DNA of 64,000 nucleotides from Bin55 sp965203735 (GTDB taxonomy: Bacteria; Pseudomonadota; Gammaproteobacteria; Pseudomonadales; Azotimanducaceae): positions 2,976,001 through 3,040,000 of the forward strand of contig OZ241909.1 of the NCBI GenBank assembly GCA_965203735.1, written 5' to 3'. The notes beneath the pieces were generated by a model that ran no database searches, was not told the origin of the DNA, and worked only from the letters and a program-made list of their open reading frames with translations. Shown piece by piece: positions 27,152-36,013 of this stretch. Positions within the stretch are counted from its first letter, which is position 1. Every line of letters starts with the position of its first letter. Position numbers and translations under genes: made by a program.

Positions 27152-27601
27152 CTAAGAATTCTCGAATGTCGTTTCGACTCGATGCGACGCATCGAAGAAA
27201 AACTGAAGAGTCTGGTTGTAGCGGACAAAGAGATCCTGTCGATATTGGTCTTCGTGTTTCGAGTGTGCGATTCCTTCCTCGTTATCGAGATCAATCGTAT
27301 TTAGTGTGTATTCTCCTATCGCATGTTCGTTGCTGGAGATATTCTCAAGCATGTCTTGCCATTGGTACTTTGGCATTTGGATATAGAAGTCCACATCGCC
27401 TAACTCGGACTCGGTGCCAGATTGAACGGAGGAACATCCAAATCCTTCGAACTCGACAATGAAGACCTCATCGTCAACTTTGAGCCCTACAGTACAGTCG
27501 CATTGACCTCCTCCAGCTCCTCGGTAACTGTCCGTGGTATTGAATACTTCTCGAACCGCATTCAACCACTCAACAGATGGGAAACGAAGTGCCTCTGACA
27601 T
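27152..27601 (-). CDS. SCP2-like small protein (first of a pair)
   Basis: The ATG at 27601 begins one nucleotide after the TAA of the upstream ferritin-like gene, so translation is coupled; the longer upstream frame is a shadow. The 149-residue protein reads FPSVEWLNAVREVFNTTDSY, then strands in DCTVGLKVDDEVFIVEFEGF, then DVDFYIQMPKYQWQDML, an order that fits SCP2-like sterol/lipid-binding domains. Acidic clusters follow (NTIDLDNEEGIAHS). A role as a hydrophobic-substrate carrier for the adjacent diiron proteins is my inference. Confidence 0.68.
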   Translation of the reverse strand: MSEALRFPSVEWLNAVREVFNTTDSYRGAGGGQCDCTVGLKVDDEVFIVEFEGFGCSSVQSGTESELGDVDFYIQMPKYQWQDMLENISSNEHAIGEYTLNTIDLDNEEGIAHSKHEDQYRQDLFVRYNQTLQFFFDASHRVETTFENS

Positions 27602-27602
27602 G

Positions 27603-28682
27603 TTAGCGAGCCTCGCGAGGTTCGCGAGGTCTAAATGTACGGGGCATCGACATCGCATCACCGGGGAGGTTCAACCAGCGACGCATAGCGACATGCCTTT
27701 CTCGGAAGTCTTCGATGAAGTCGAAAAAGACGGACATGCCTTCTCTCCGTGCTCCAGCGATTCCTCCTCCGAAGACAATTGCCAACGCTTCGCGGAGCAC
27801 TGGGTCTCTGAGATCGCGAGCCATCAATCCAAGACCAATCGCAATCATCGTAGCGATAGTGCTAGTTTTCTCGTCGTCCCGAGCCATGCAGTAACGCAAG
27901 TGATCAACACCATACGCAATCAATCTGGAAACGTCCTGAATGACGTATGAGTAAAGAGCTCGTTCAGCATCGTTGTAAGAGTGCCGAAAAAGGTATTCGC
28001 ACATTGTGGAAAGAAAGAGCCCTCTAACTAGAGCGATGCCAGCGACAGTTTCTGTCCAACCTCCTCGACTCTCCAAGAGAAAGCGATTGACTTGATCCAT
28101 GGGTTCTAGACCCAGTCCTCCACCATTCGTCAGCGCTCGTTTACGAAATGCTTCGTAGCGGCGAGCTGCGTCAAGAGATGCTGTAGCAAGAAACTGCTTG
28201 ACTTCGTGATAACCGTAGGACATACGGTGCTGCCAACTTGTTAGGACTTCAATGTCCACATTCGCGTATTGAGCAATTTCTGTACAAACTTGGCAAATTG
28301 CAGTTTCAACGTCATCGGGAAGCGCTTGTATTGATGCCCAAGGAACGTCCGTTGCCGGTGCCCACCTTCTTTGAATTGCTTCCTCGTAAAGTTCGGCAGC
28401 CATCGGAGCCCACAGTCCGACCTTCTCGGTCACCGAGTAACCGATCGGCAATGCTCCTTTCACAGGGATCGCTCCTCGAGGGTTGCGACCTTGGTCGGTC
28501 CAGCGAGGTGGTACTTCCCCGTATACCCCCACATTGAGACTATCGAGAGTCAGTCCGCTCTTGCCGGGCGAGACCCGCGTTCCCCACTGTCGGGATTGGT
28601 TCATCCAATTGAATTTGGGCTCTGGAATCTCCAACGGTGGGGGAGTTTCAGTCGCCTTCTTGTTAGGTTTGCTCTTCGCCAT
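27603..28682 (-). CDS. Ferritin-like protein lacking the diiron ligands (pseudo-enzyme paralogue)
   Basis: The 359-residue protein aligns along its length with the intact diiron protein at 28886-29956: both share WMN..R.W near the N-terminus, PGK.GLTL, GEYGE/GVYGE, ATDVPW, and YNDAE.A.Y. The metal sites are gone. The E-x-x-H pairs are replaced by A172-A-R-R175 (in DAARR) and V251-S-R-L254 (in DVSRL), the third-helix glutamate is G221, and the first-helix glutamates are Q138/A140. It therefore cannot bind iron as its partner does and probably serves as a structural or regulatory subunit. Its stop is 1 bp from the start of the SCP2-like gene. Confidence 0.85.
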   Translation of the reverse strand: MAKSKPNKKATETPPPLEIPEPKFNWMNQSRQWGTRVSPGKSGLTLDSLNVGVYGEVPPRWTDQGRNPRGAIPVKGALPIGYSVTEKVGLWAPMAAELYEEAIQRRWAPATDVPWASIQALPDDVETAICQVCTEIAQYANVDIEVLTSWQHRMSYGYHEVKQFLATASLDAARRYEAFRKRALTNGGGLGLEPMDQVNRFLLESRGGWTETVAGIALVRGLFLSTMCEYLFRHSYNDAERALYSYVIQDVSRLIAYGVDHLRYCMARDDEKTSTIATMIAIGLGLMARDLRDPVLREALAIVFGGGIAGARREGMSVFFDFIEDFRERHVAMRRWLNLPGDAMSMPRTFRPREPREAR

Positions 28683-28793
28683 GCTTACTCAGGAAAAGCC
28701 ACAAAACTGCGTTGAACGAATCGAGCGCTCACCTCATGTCTATAGGCTATACAAAATCAAATATACCCTAAGTGGGTCAACGGACACTACACC

Positions 28794-28847
28794 TAGGTTC
28801 TCTACGCATAAGCAATCCGTCCCGGTATGTTCTTGCAAGAGAACCTA
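28794..28847. repeat. Inverted repeat in the spacer between the two ferritin-like genes
   Basis: TAGGTTCTC (28794-28802) and GAGAACCTA (28839-28847) are a perfect 9-bp inverted pair with a 36-nt loop. The loop side contains the palindrome TCTTGCAAGA (28831-28840). It lies in the 203-bp spacer upstream of the ligand-less paralogue. Confidence 0.45.
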
Positions 28848-28885
28848 TCGCCTAACGACCTGCCAGTGCTCTATTGGACAATGGG

Positions 28886-29956
28886 TCAAGCTGCGGTTTG
28901 AGCCATTAACTCGTTCAAACGAGAGCGACCATTCTCAAACCGTTCTCCAAAACCCGCAGAAATGACACGCTTCTTGTATTCCTGCAACTGGCGTCTGCGA
29001 ATTGCAACTATTTTGCGAAATCCTTCGTCAAACTTGTCGCGACCACCACCGAGCAGGATACAGAGAGATTCGGAAGTTTGAGTCAATCTTCCTGCGGGGT
29101 TTGCCGCATCCGTGAGCATCCCGCCTTCCGCCTCGTCAAGATAATTGTCGATTTCTTCTCTGCGTTCAGGAGCGTTTTGCGACATGTATCGCAAATGCAT
29201 CACACCAAATGCAACGTGCCGAGCTTCGTCCTGTGCGCACAATCGGTAAATCGCTTTTTCTGCATCGTTGTAAGCCATTAGTTCGCCCATCCGGAAGATG
29301 GTGAGCACTGCTCCTTCGCCAGAAATGTGTAGTCTTGACGACATTTCGGTGAAATCGCGAGAGAGGTCGATCCCACCGACAAATCCTGCTGTTGCACCTG
29401 TAGCTTTCATGAGTCCTCCACCGTTGGCTAGAGCACGTTTGCGAAAGACATCCATGTGACGTGATTCGTCCATAACTTGAGCAAGCAGTACTTGCCGAGC
29501 TTCAAAATAGTCGGGAGTTGTCAAGGAGATCCAACGAGCAGGTACATCACCCGCAACAAACTCGACCTCGGTCAAGAATGTCGCCAATTGGCATTGAGCC
29601 TGTTCTACGTCATCCGGAAGAGGTTTGATGGTCTCCCATGGAACATCAGTAGCAGAGCTCCATTGTCGTTGCAATGCCTCTTCGTACAGGAACGATGCGT
29701 TCTCGACCCAAATATCACTCTTGGAACGAACCGTATAACCGCCAATACGCATTGCAGCACTGCGCGGTGGCGATCCACGTGAACGACCGGTCAGGTTTTG
29801 ACTTTGTTGAGGGGTTTCGCCGTACTCGCCAACTTGAATGTCGGCCAGAGTGAGACCATACTTGCCGGGTTTCGCATGGGTGTCCCAAGGACCACGCCGA
29901 TTCATCCAAGTTAGGTCGAGTTCGGGGAGATTCGCGTCTGCGGCTGGAGTGGTCAT
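28886..29956 (-). CDS. Ferritin-like diiron protein (intact metal site)
   Basis: From the ATG at 29956 the protein has 356 residues. Four helices supply a complete carboxylate-bridged diiron set: E130 or E132 (FLTEVEF), E164-S-R-H167 (DESRHMD), E214 (ISGEGAVL) and E244-A-R-H247 (DEARHVAF). This pattern is that of ribonucleotide reductase R2-like, desaturase-like and N-oxygenase-like oxidases, which activate O2. No known specific family is recognised, and the reaction is unknown. A frame extension to a TTG at 29992 is possible. The next genes on the strand are the ligand-less paralogue, two SCP2-like proteins and FmdB, which together look like one functional unit. Confidence 0.85.
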   Translation of the reverse strand: MTTPAADANLPELDLTWMNRRGPWDTHAKPGKYGLTLADIQVGEYGETPQQSQNLTGRSRGSPPRSAAMRIGGYTVRSKSDIWVENASFLYEEALQRQWSSATDVPWETIKPLPDDVEQAQCQLATFLTEVEFVAGDVPARWISLTTPDYFEARQVLLAQVMDESRHMDVFRKRALANGGGLMKATGATAGFVGGIDLSRDFTEMSSRLHISGEGAVLTIFRMGELMAYNDAEKAIYRLCAQDEARHVAFGVMHLRYMSQNAPERREEIDNYLDEAEGGMLTDAANPAGRLTQTSESLCILLGGGRDKFDEGFRKIVAIRRRQLQEYKKRVISAGFGERFENGRSRLNELMAQTAA

Positions 29957-30079
29957 AGGTATCTTGTCGGGGTATGTGCTTGGGCGAATCAAGTCACGAT
30001 GAGTGCATTCTAATGGGCTACCGCTGTCCGCTGCAACTCTGCTCGTTGAACGACGAACATATTGGAAAGCTTCTGTGTC

Positions 30080-30436
30080 TCAATTTCCAACCCAATCTGC
30101 GGGTTCTCCGTATTCAAGTTGGAATAGTCCTTCTCGACATCGAATGATTAGCCAAATCCACATGCCGATAATTACAAACAACCCAACGATAAGGATTGCC
30201 AAAAAAAGACCGAGAATGCCCAACGCTAAAGCAATCCAAAAAATGCGTATTTGGTTATCGTAGTGACTCTCGAGAAACTCGTCCTCCGTGGCATCTCGAC
30301 AGGCATATGCCCAAACCACGGCTGCAATTGCAACGGGAAGAGCAATCATACCGGCCATGTACATGACATATATCGCTCTAGCATTAATCGTATCTACGGA
30401 CGCAGGCGAAGATGGCTTCGTGAATTCGCTGCTCAT
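30080..30436 (-). CDS. DUF4870-like small membrane protein
   Basis: The ATG at 30436 is preceded by GGAG 9 nt upstream, giving 118 residues. It has three hydrophobic segments (MYMAGMIALPVAIAAVVWAYA, IFWIALALGILGLFLAILIV, GLFVIIGMWIWLIIRCREGL) with a polar middle part containing ESHYDNQIR. The pattern (helix, SHYDNQ-type loop, two helices) matches DUF4870 and related inner-membrane proteins of unknown function. It reads in the same direction as the diiron cluster but begins 123 bp downstream of it. Confidence 0.7.
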   Translation of the reverse strand: MSSEFTKPSSPASVDTINARAIYVMYMAGMIALPVAIAAVVWAYACRDATEDEFLESHYDNQIRIFWIALALGILGLFLAILIVGLFVIIGMWIWLIIRCREGLFQLEYGEPADWVGN

Positions 30437-30551
30437 TTCTCGCTCCAAGACTTAATCGCTGACCAACGAACACTAAGGGTAAATGATTTTCCATTCACTT
30501 GACGACAACCAATGGACAAAGCTTGAGTAAGACCATCGGAGTCCATAACGT

Positions 30552-30589
30552 AATCCAATTCTCAATTCTGCAATTGGAGAACTGGGATT
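30552..30589. other. Long imperfect hairpin in a divergent intergenic region
   Basis: A ~16-bp imperfect stem spans 30552-30589. The apical part CAATT/AATTG closes a CTGC loop, and the lower part pairs AATCCA-TTCT with AGAA-TGG-ATT with one mismatch and two bulges. It lies between the DUF4870-like gene (minus) and the second dioxygenase gene (plus), about 137 nt before the latter. No tRNA or known RNA family fits. Confidence 0.4.
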
Positions 30590-30725
30590 GGTTGCTACCC
30601 CATACTCGATCACTAAGTATTATTTGTTGGATCGCAATAGAGACAATGACCAATCGCAAGTGGCCAAACAGCGCGGTCCATTGGAAACCACGAAAGAGAG
30701 TCGTAGTAGTAGCTAGTTCAATCAA

Positions 30726-31928
30726 ATGAAGGTTCAACAAGCCGTGAATAGCGAGTTGACTGAAGTACAAGTCCACGGACCGACATCCATTGGGTGGTGC
30801 TCAAACACGCCCATCAATGAGACCATGGATGAGAACGGGACAACCAGTACTCAACCGAACGGATTTGCCGCAATGGATCCCTACGCTCCTTCCCACCGGT
30901 CCATTGAAAGTTCTGATGTGGAGACGCTGCGTCATTTCTTGCGAGAAAACAACGGCATTGCTGGGCTTGAAGTCTGCCAACCCCATGAGCTAGATCGGAT
31001 AGCTCGAATTTTCTATCGCGACGGATTTGTTGTTGTCGACAATTTGTTATCCGTAGAACAATTGGATACTTGGCGAACAGGTTGTGCTGAAGTCCTGCGA
31101 GACATTCTCGCTTATCAGGGACACGAAGGAAGAAAGTACATTACAGAGACTAACCGATTGCCCCATAGGTATAGCTACGGAACGGCTTCGGCTTCGCGAC
31201 AGCAACTCCATAGACCAGAGTGGGCTTCCATGGTTGATCTGCCGACAACGACACCTATTCTGGCGAAGCTATTCGGTTCCGAGGACTATTACGTATGGGG
31301 TTCTGGGGGCGACTTGTGTATTCCAGGAGCCGTGGAGTACCAAGCCCTACATTCGGATGTACAGGAGAATTTTCAAATCTCAAGTGATCGGTTGTTGCAA
31401 GCCATCAAGACTGGACTCGACACCAATGGCATTCTCAATAGCGAAGAGCTCGATCCAAGATCTCGGCAGGCCGTCGTGCAACGAACTCCTCCCATGATCA
31501 CAATCAACTTCCTCATGAGCGATCTAACCTGGGAAAACGGACCCATTCGTCAGATTCCAGGAACCCACTCTTTAGCTGGGAAGATTCCTAGCCAAAGTGA
31601 AGAACCACAATGGATGCGAACCTCGACTCTTGTTGGTGCAAGCGCAGGTGCTGGAATGTTTCGCGACAACCGTGGTTGGCACGGTGCCACTCCCAACTTG
31701 AGCCTCGAAGTCCGCGCATTACCCGATGTTGAGTACAGCGCTCCTTGGACATCAAGGCGTGGAGTTCCTAAAGCAATGCCCCACGAAATATGGCAGTCTT
31801 TGAGTACGCATGGTCAAGCCATTACTCGTTGGACCAAGTCTGACCCGGGAGTCTGGCCCGCTGGAGCTGGATTCATGCATCCCATAGCTTCGGTACGGAG
31901 GAACGCAAAAGCAGAGCAAGCGAGATGA
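30726..31928 (+). CDS. Phytanoyl-CoA dioxygenase family protein (2)
   Basis: The 400-residue protein is an Fe(II)/2-oxoglutarate dioxygenase of the PhyH type. It has FYRDGFVVVDNLLSVEQLD (the usual N-terminal helix-strand), the metal pair H209-S-D211 in ALHSDVQENF, and the distal histidine in NRGWHGATPN. IRQIPGTHSL is the conserved jelly-roll turn. The N-terminal ~50 residues are extra and probably disordered, so a later start cannot be excluded. Its substrate is unknown. It is followed 58 bp later by the DUF3604 gene on the same strand. Confidence 0.82.
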   Translation: MKVQQAVNSELTEVQVHGPTSIGWCSNTPINETMDENGTTSTQPNGFAAMDPYAPSHRSIESSDVETLRHFLRENNGIAGLEVCQPHELDRIARIFYRDGFVVVDNLLSVEQLDTWRTGCAEVLRDILAYQGHEGRKYITETNRLPHRYSYGTASASRQQLHRPEWASMVDLPTTTPILAKLFGSEDYYVWGSGGDLCIPGAVEYQALHSDVQENFQISSDRLLQAIKTGLDTNGILNSEELDPRSRQAVVQRTPPMITINFLMSDLTWENGPIRQIPGTHSLAGKIPSQSEEPQWMRTSTLVGASAGAGMFRDNRGWHGATPNLSLEVRALPDVEYSAPWTSRRGVPKAMPHEIWQSLSTHGQAITRWTKSDPGVWPAGAGFMHPIASVRRNAKAEQAR

Positions 31929-31986
31929 AGACTCACTCATCCTAGTCAAACATCGCTCAATAAACCAGTTAGCGGGCTTTCCATTA

Positions 31987-34575
31987 ATGTCACTACCCAA
32001 GAAACCAAGAGACACTGAGTCACATTCGAGCGCTTTCTTATTGGTAGTGGTGCCCGTGTTCATCGTTCTCGCTCTGAGTCAGTTTGCGACAGGTCAAGTC
32101 AAAGACGACTACCTGGACACCTCAACTAGAGAGGAAGTCGAACATCTCAAGAGGTCCATTGAAGCCACACCCTCCAATCGGGAGAACGCACGAGATCGAT
32201 CCGGAATTCTCTGGAAGTGGGTCAACGCATATTCACTTCAAGGTAGGTATGTCCCTGTAAATCTGACTCAACTTGTCTCTAACCTTCTTAGCTATCCAAT
32301 TCCGCAAGGAACCCAACGATTTCAAGAACTGGACTCGTATATTCGCGAATTGGCTCTCCAAGAATCCAATCCCGATGCAATTGGAGAATTGACCGCCAGT
32401 GGTGGACCTTTTGAGGCTGGTGGTTTTGGCACTTTGGTACAGACCTACACTGTGGGTTCGCAACCCATTCAAATGGGTGGCGGATTCTTCATTGCAAAGC
32501 ACTTCTTGGCAAATCATGGCCGTTTCCAAGTCGATAGCCCCGAAGCTAACAATTTCGTTTCGGTGACTTCGTCCAACCCCAATGTGAGCTTTACATTCGA
32601 GTCTTTGAACATTCGAGGCATGCATGGTGGCTTTCGGCGTGCTGCGCCAAGCTTGTTTGCCAAAGTCTCGGAGTCACCACTCGAACCTGGCGATGTTGTG
32701 ACTATTACTTATGGAGACACATCGGGCGGAAGTCGGGGACTACGCATGCCAACTGCGTCCAGCGCACTTATGCCCTTCCCTATCTATGTTGCTCTCGACA
32801 GCAATCGGCACTTCTTGTCTCTGCCAATTCAAGAAGTTGTAATTCGAGGTGGAGCTGTGGCGGGAGTACATGGTTTTGCGCCGTCCATCGTGACGGCTGG
32901 TGAAGCTGTGGAGATTTCAATCCGTGCTCAAGATCGCTATTACAACCGCGCCACTGGAGTTCTACCGGAGTGGCACGTAACTGTAGGAGATCGTGAGTTG
33001 GCCAAGATCAAACGCGGATCACCGGCAATTTCCGTAATTGAGAACGTTTCGTTCGACACGCCGGGCGTATATCGCATTTCAATTCGATCGTCCGATGGCT
33101 CGATCACGGGTAGAAGCAATCCCATTCTTGTCGAAGAGACACCGACGCGCTTTATCTATTGGGGAGATACACACGGTCACTCTGGATTTGCGGAAGGCAT
33201 CGGCACACCTGATCGTCTCATGACTTGGGCGCGGGACGATGCCGGTCTTGACTTTGTCACTCATTCAGAGCACGACATTTGGATGGATGACTTCGAGTGG
33301 AACACCCTCAAGGAAAAGGTTGACGAATACTCGGAAGAAGGAGAGTTCATTGCGTTCCTAGGCTACGAATGGACCGTACGAAAGTGGCAGGGAGGGCATC
33401 ACAACGTGCTTTTCCGAACAACCGAAGGACGAAGACGCATTCCTGCACAAACACACGGAACACTTTCCAAACTTTATCAAGGACTTCGAGAGACTAACGA
33501 TCCGGAAGACGTCGTAGTAATCCCTCACGCTCATCAACCTGCAGACTACCGCTACAGCGACCCTGACCTGGAAACCTTGGTTGAGATCATGTCACAACAC
33601 GGAACGTTTGAATGGTTTGCCCAGATGTACCTGCAACACGGTCACCAAGTAGGATTCATTGCAGCAACCGACAACCACCTGTCGCAACCTGGATGGAGTC
33701 CGCCCCAAGGAGGATGGTTGACGCAACGCTTTGGATTGGGTGCTCTTCGAGCAGGAGAGAAGTCTCGCGATGCATTGTTTGATGCGATGAGAAACCTGAG
33801 TACCTATGCCACTTCGGGGGATCGCATCATCTTGGACTTTGAGTTGAACGGTGCTCAAATGGGTCAACGCATTCGATTCAACGAAGTACGGGAAATTCAG
33901 GGTCGTGTGATTGGTACTGCACCAATTCGTGATGTCAGTATCGTCAAGAACGACGAAGTAGTTTGGTCGCACGACTACCTGCTGGATTTAGAATCGAGTC
34001 GCCAAGAAGAAGAAACCTATCACATGGTTTTTTGGTCAGATTCGGTTCCTTTCCATCCGCTCGACAACCCTCGAGGCCATAGGGTTTGGCAGGGCAGGAT
34101 TGAAGTCAGCGGTGCAACAATCGCTGGACTGGGGAACATAGCACCTCAAGCGTTCAGTCAAACTTCGGATACAAGCGCGACCTTCCGTGTAACGACCCGA
34201 GGAAGCACGGGTTCGTTTTTCATTGAATTGAAAAGTGTCACAGAGGACGCCAAGGTAGAGGTTTACCTGGCTGACTCATCCGAAGCTGGAGGCATTGCTT
34301 CGTTTCGCGAAAATGCGAGTATTCCGGGCACCAAGACCGCCTTTGAATTGGCATCCATAATCGACGGATTGGCTGTAGCAGAAGTACCGGTGGATTCTTA
34401 CGACGACCACATTTCGTTGCAGCGAGTCCATAAAGATGGACCCCAAGATGTTCGGTTCGAATTCACGGATACTGGGACGACTCAAGGCGACTACTATTAC
34501 GTTCGCGTCCGCCAAGCCAATGACGCAATCGCATGGTCTAGCCCCATTTGGGTTGGCGGCTATCCCACACAATAA
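31987..34575 (+). CDS. DUF3604 family secreted protein
   Basis: The 862-residue protein has a signal-like segment (FLLVVVPVFIVLALSQFATG, ~18-37) and a central DUF3604 domain. That domain begins FIYWGDTHGHSGFAEG and contains DFVTHSEHDIW, FLGYEWTVRKWQGGHHNVLF, VVIPHAHQPADYR and VGFIAATDNHLSQ. These His/Asp motifs follow the PHP-type metal site of the family, whose activity is unknown and may be a phosphodiesterase or hydrolase. The N-terminal part has beta-rich domains (FESLNIRGMHGGF) and the C-terminus has further beta-sandwich-like segments. It is probably periplasmic. The HIT gene follows 16 bp after. Confidence 0.88.
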   Translation: MSLPKKPRDTESHSSAFLLVVVPVFIVLALSQFATGQVKDDYLDTSTREEVEHLKRSIEATPSNRENARDRSGILWKWVNAYSLQGRYVPVNLTQLVSNLLSYPIPQGTQRFQELDSYIRELALQESNPDAIGELTASGGPFEAGGFGTLVQTYTVGSQPIQMGGGFFIAKHFLANHGRFQVDSPEANNFVSVTSSNPNVSFTFESLNIRGMHGGFRRAAPSLFAKVSESPLEPGDVVTITYGDTSGGSRGLRMPTASSALMPFPIYVALDSNRHFLSLPIQEVVIRGGAVAGVHGFAPSIVTAGEAVEISIRAQDRYYNRATGVLPEWHVTVGDRELAKIKRGSPAISVIENVSFDTPGVYRISIRSSDGSITGRSNPILVEETPTRFIYWGDTHGHSGFAEGIGTPDRLMTWARDDAGLDFVTHSEHDIWMDDFEWNTLKEKVDEYSEEGEFIAFLGYEWTVRKWQGGHHNVLFRTTEGRRRIPAQTHGTLSKLYQGLRETNDPEDVVVIPHAHQPADYRYSDPDLETLVEIMSQHGTFEWFAQMYLQHGHQVGFIAATDNHLSQPGWSPPQGGWLTQRFGLGALRAGEKSRDALFDAMRNLSTYATSGDRIILDFELNGAQMGQRIRFNEVREIQGRVIGTAPIRDVSIVKNDEVVWSHDYLLDLESSRQEEETYHMVFWSDSVPFHPLDNPRGHRVWQGRIEVSGATIAGLGNIAPQAFSQTSDTSATFRVTTRGSTGSFFIELKSVTEDAKVEVYLADSSEAGGIASFRENASIPGTKTAFELASIIDGLAVAEVPVDSYDDHISLQRVHKDGPQDVRFEFTDTGTTQGDYYYVRVRQANDAIAWSSPIWVGGYPTQ

Positions 34576-34591
34576 GGAAGGTGAGACTCCT

Positions 34592-35014
34592 ATGGCATTT
34601 CAAATCCACCCCAAACTGCTTGCAGACTGTGTTTACATTGGGGAGTTGTACTTGTGCGAGGTTCTCCTGATGAACGACAGTCGCTTCCCGTGGATTATTC
34701 TGGTCCCCAAGGCTGAAGACTTGCGAGACTTTCACGATCTGCCACTTGAACAGAGAGATGATCTATACGACGAAATCGAAGCAGCATCCAAGACGCTTAA
34801 GTTGTACTGCGACGCGCACAAGCTAAACGTTGCAGCGTTGGGCAATCAGGTTCCCCAGCTTCACATTCATGTGATTGGCCGACGCACCGACGATGCTGCT
34901 TGGCCGGGACCTGTTTGGGGTTCAGGCGAGGCAGAACCTTACAGCGTTGAAGAACTTGATTCGTTTTGCAATGAACTCCGCACCGCGCTTGCCATTGGTG
35001 ACGAGGAAAACTGA
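34592..35014 (+). CDS. HIT family hydrolase
   Basis: The ATG at 34592 follows a good ribosome-binding site (AAGGAAGGTGAG). The 140-residue protein has the histidine triad region QLHIHVIGRR, here Q89-x-H91-x-H93, so the first His of the HIT motif is Gln while the nucleophile position and third His are kept. AAWPGPVWG at the end is typical of the bacterial Ap4A-hydrolase-like subgroup. It probably hydrolyses nucleotide conjugates such as diadenosine polyphosphates. It lies 16 bp behind the DUF3604 gene and is convergent with the next operon. Confidence 0.85.
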   Translation: MAFQIHPKLLADCVYIGELYLCEVLLMNDSRFPWIILVPKAEDLRDFHDLPLEQRDDLYDEIEAASKTLKLYCDAHKLNVAALGNQVPQLHIHVIGRRTDDAAWPGPVWGSGEAEPYSVEELDSFCNELRTALAIGDEEN

Positions 35015-35035
35015 TCTAGTTTGATTCAATTTCTC

Positions 35036-35054
35036 ATCTGGATTCGATCCAGAT
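35036..35054. terminator. Hairpin between convergent HIT and DUF4340 genes
   Basis: A perfect 8-bp stem ATCTGGAT/ATCCAGAT with loop TCG sits in the 48-bp convergent gap. On the plus strand a moderately T-rich tail (CTTGCTTTCTATTCT) follows. It may end transcription from both sides. Confidence 0.5.
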
Positions 35055-35062
35055 CTTGCTTT

Positions 35063-36013
35063 CTATTCTGACTCGTCAGTAATATCCTCGACTGTCATTA
35101 CAGCCTCCCCATCCTCGGACGGCGACACAGCCTCTTCCTCGTCCTCTGGAACTAGATCCTCCAAATCCTTGACAAGTTCAGATCCGATATAGGTTGCCAA
35201 CCCATAGTGGCTTACTTCACGATCTGAGTGGATAACCCAATCCTCAGACGACTCCACGTAATAGAGAGTCAATGTGAAAGAACCATCGTCATCTGTAATC
35301 ACAATCTGAGCGCTGGGCTCGGTTTCCGAAACATCAGCCTCGCTCAATTCGAACACGCTCAGTGTCTCAAACCGTTCGATGTAGTCCCTAATCTCGGACT
35401 GATCCAGTTCGGTCTCATCTGCAACAGACCAGACACCTTCGGTCTTGGAGAGCACGTAGGAATCGACTCGCTCCAGACTACTAACAGAACCTTCTGGGCG
35501 AAGAAGAGACTTGTCAAGCCAGGAGTTTGGTGTAGTACTTGCATCATGGTTGGCAAACTCTATTGCATGTACGGGACCTCCGTTCACTGCTCTAGCATGA
35601 ACCAATCGAAAACTAGGAGATGTTCCGACGTATATGTCCGCAAGAGTCTCATCTCCTGCAAACACAGAAATGTGCTTTTGAAACGCGTCCTTCGTTACTT
35701 CGAATCTCTTCGCTGTACTCTCGCTCGTCGCCACAGGCCAATCGCCTGACGCGGCAGCCAACCTCTCTAGGACTCGTTCGATCTTTCGTTCGTCAGCGGG
35801 ATTTCCATCGGGCAATGCCCATACTTCATCCACTTTCGTCAAACTGATGGACTCGTCAGAACTCGCGATGGAGAGTCGGTCCACAGTGTTCATATCAAAT
35901 TCAAGAAAAGGTTCGGGGTCTTTCGGTCCTTGGAGACCCAAGAGCCAAATCGCAACAACAATCAGAACTTGTACGACGAGAAGTGCAATTAACAGATACT
36001 GCTTCATGTTCAT
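35063..36013 (-). CDS. DUF4340 domain membrane-anchored protein
   Basis: The ATG at 36013 overlaps the permease-GldG stop in an ATGA, so the 316-residue protein is translationally coupled. It has one N-terminal membrane helix (YLLIALLVVQVLIVVAIWLL) and then a DUF4340 domain with repeated beta segments (TVDRLSIASSDESISL, VWALPDGNPADERKIERVL, RFEVTKDAFQKHISVF). The C-terminus is very acidic with LVPEDEEEAVSPSED. In many bacteria DUF4340 is the fourth gene of an ABC-ATPase/permease/GldG operon, exactly the context here; its role is unknown. Confidence 0.85.
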   Translation of the reverse strand: MNMKQYLLIALLVVQVLIVVAIWLLGLQGPKDPEPFLEFDMNTVDRLSIASSDESISLTKVDEVWALPDGNPADERKIERVLERLAAASGDWPVATSESTAKRFEVTKDAFQKHISVFAGDETLADIYVGTSPSFRLVHARAVNGGPVHAIEFANHDASTTPNSWLDKSLLRPEGSVSSLERVDSYVLSKTEGVWSVADETELDQSEIRDYIERFETLSVFELSEADVSETEPSAQIVITDDDGSFTLTLYYVESSEDWVIHSDREVSHYGLATYIGSELVKDLEDLVPEDEEEAVSPSEDGEAVMTVEDITDESE

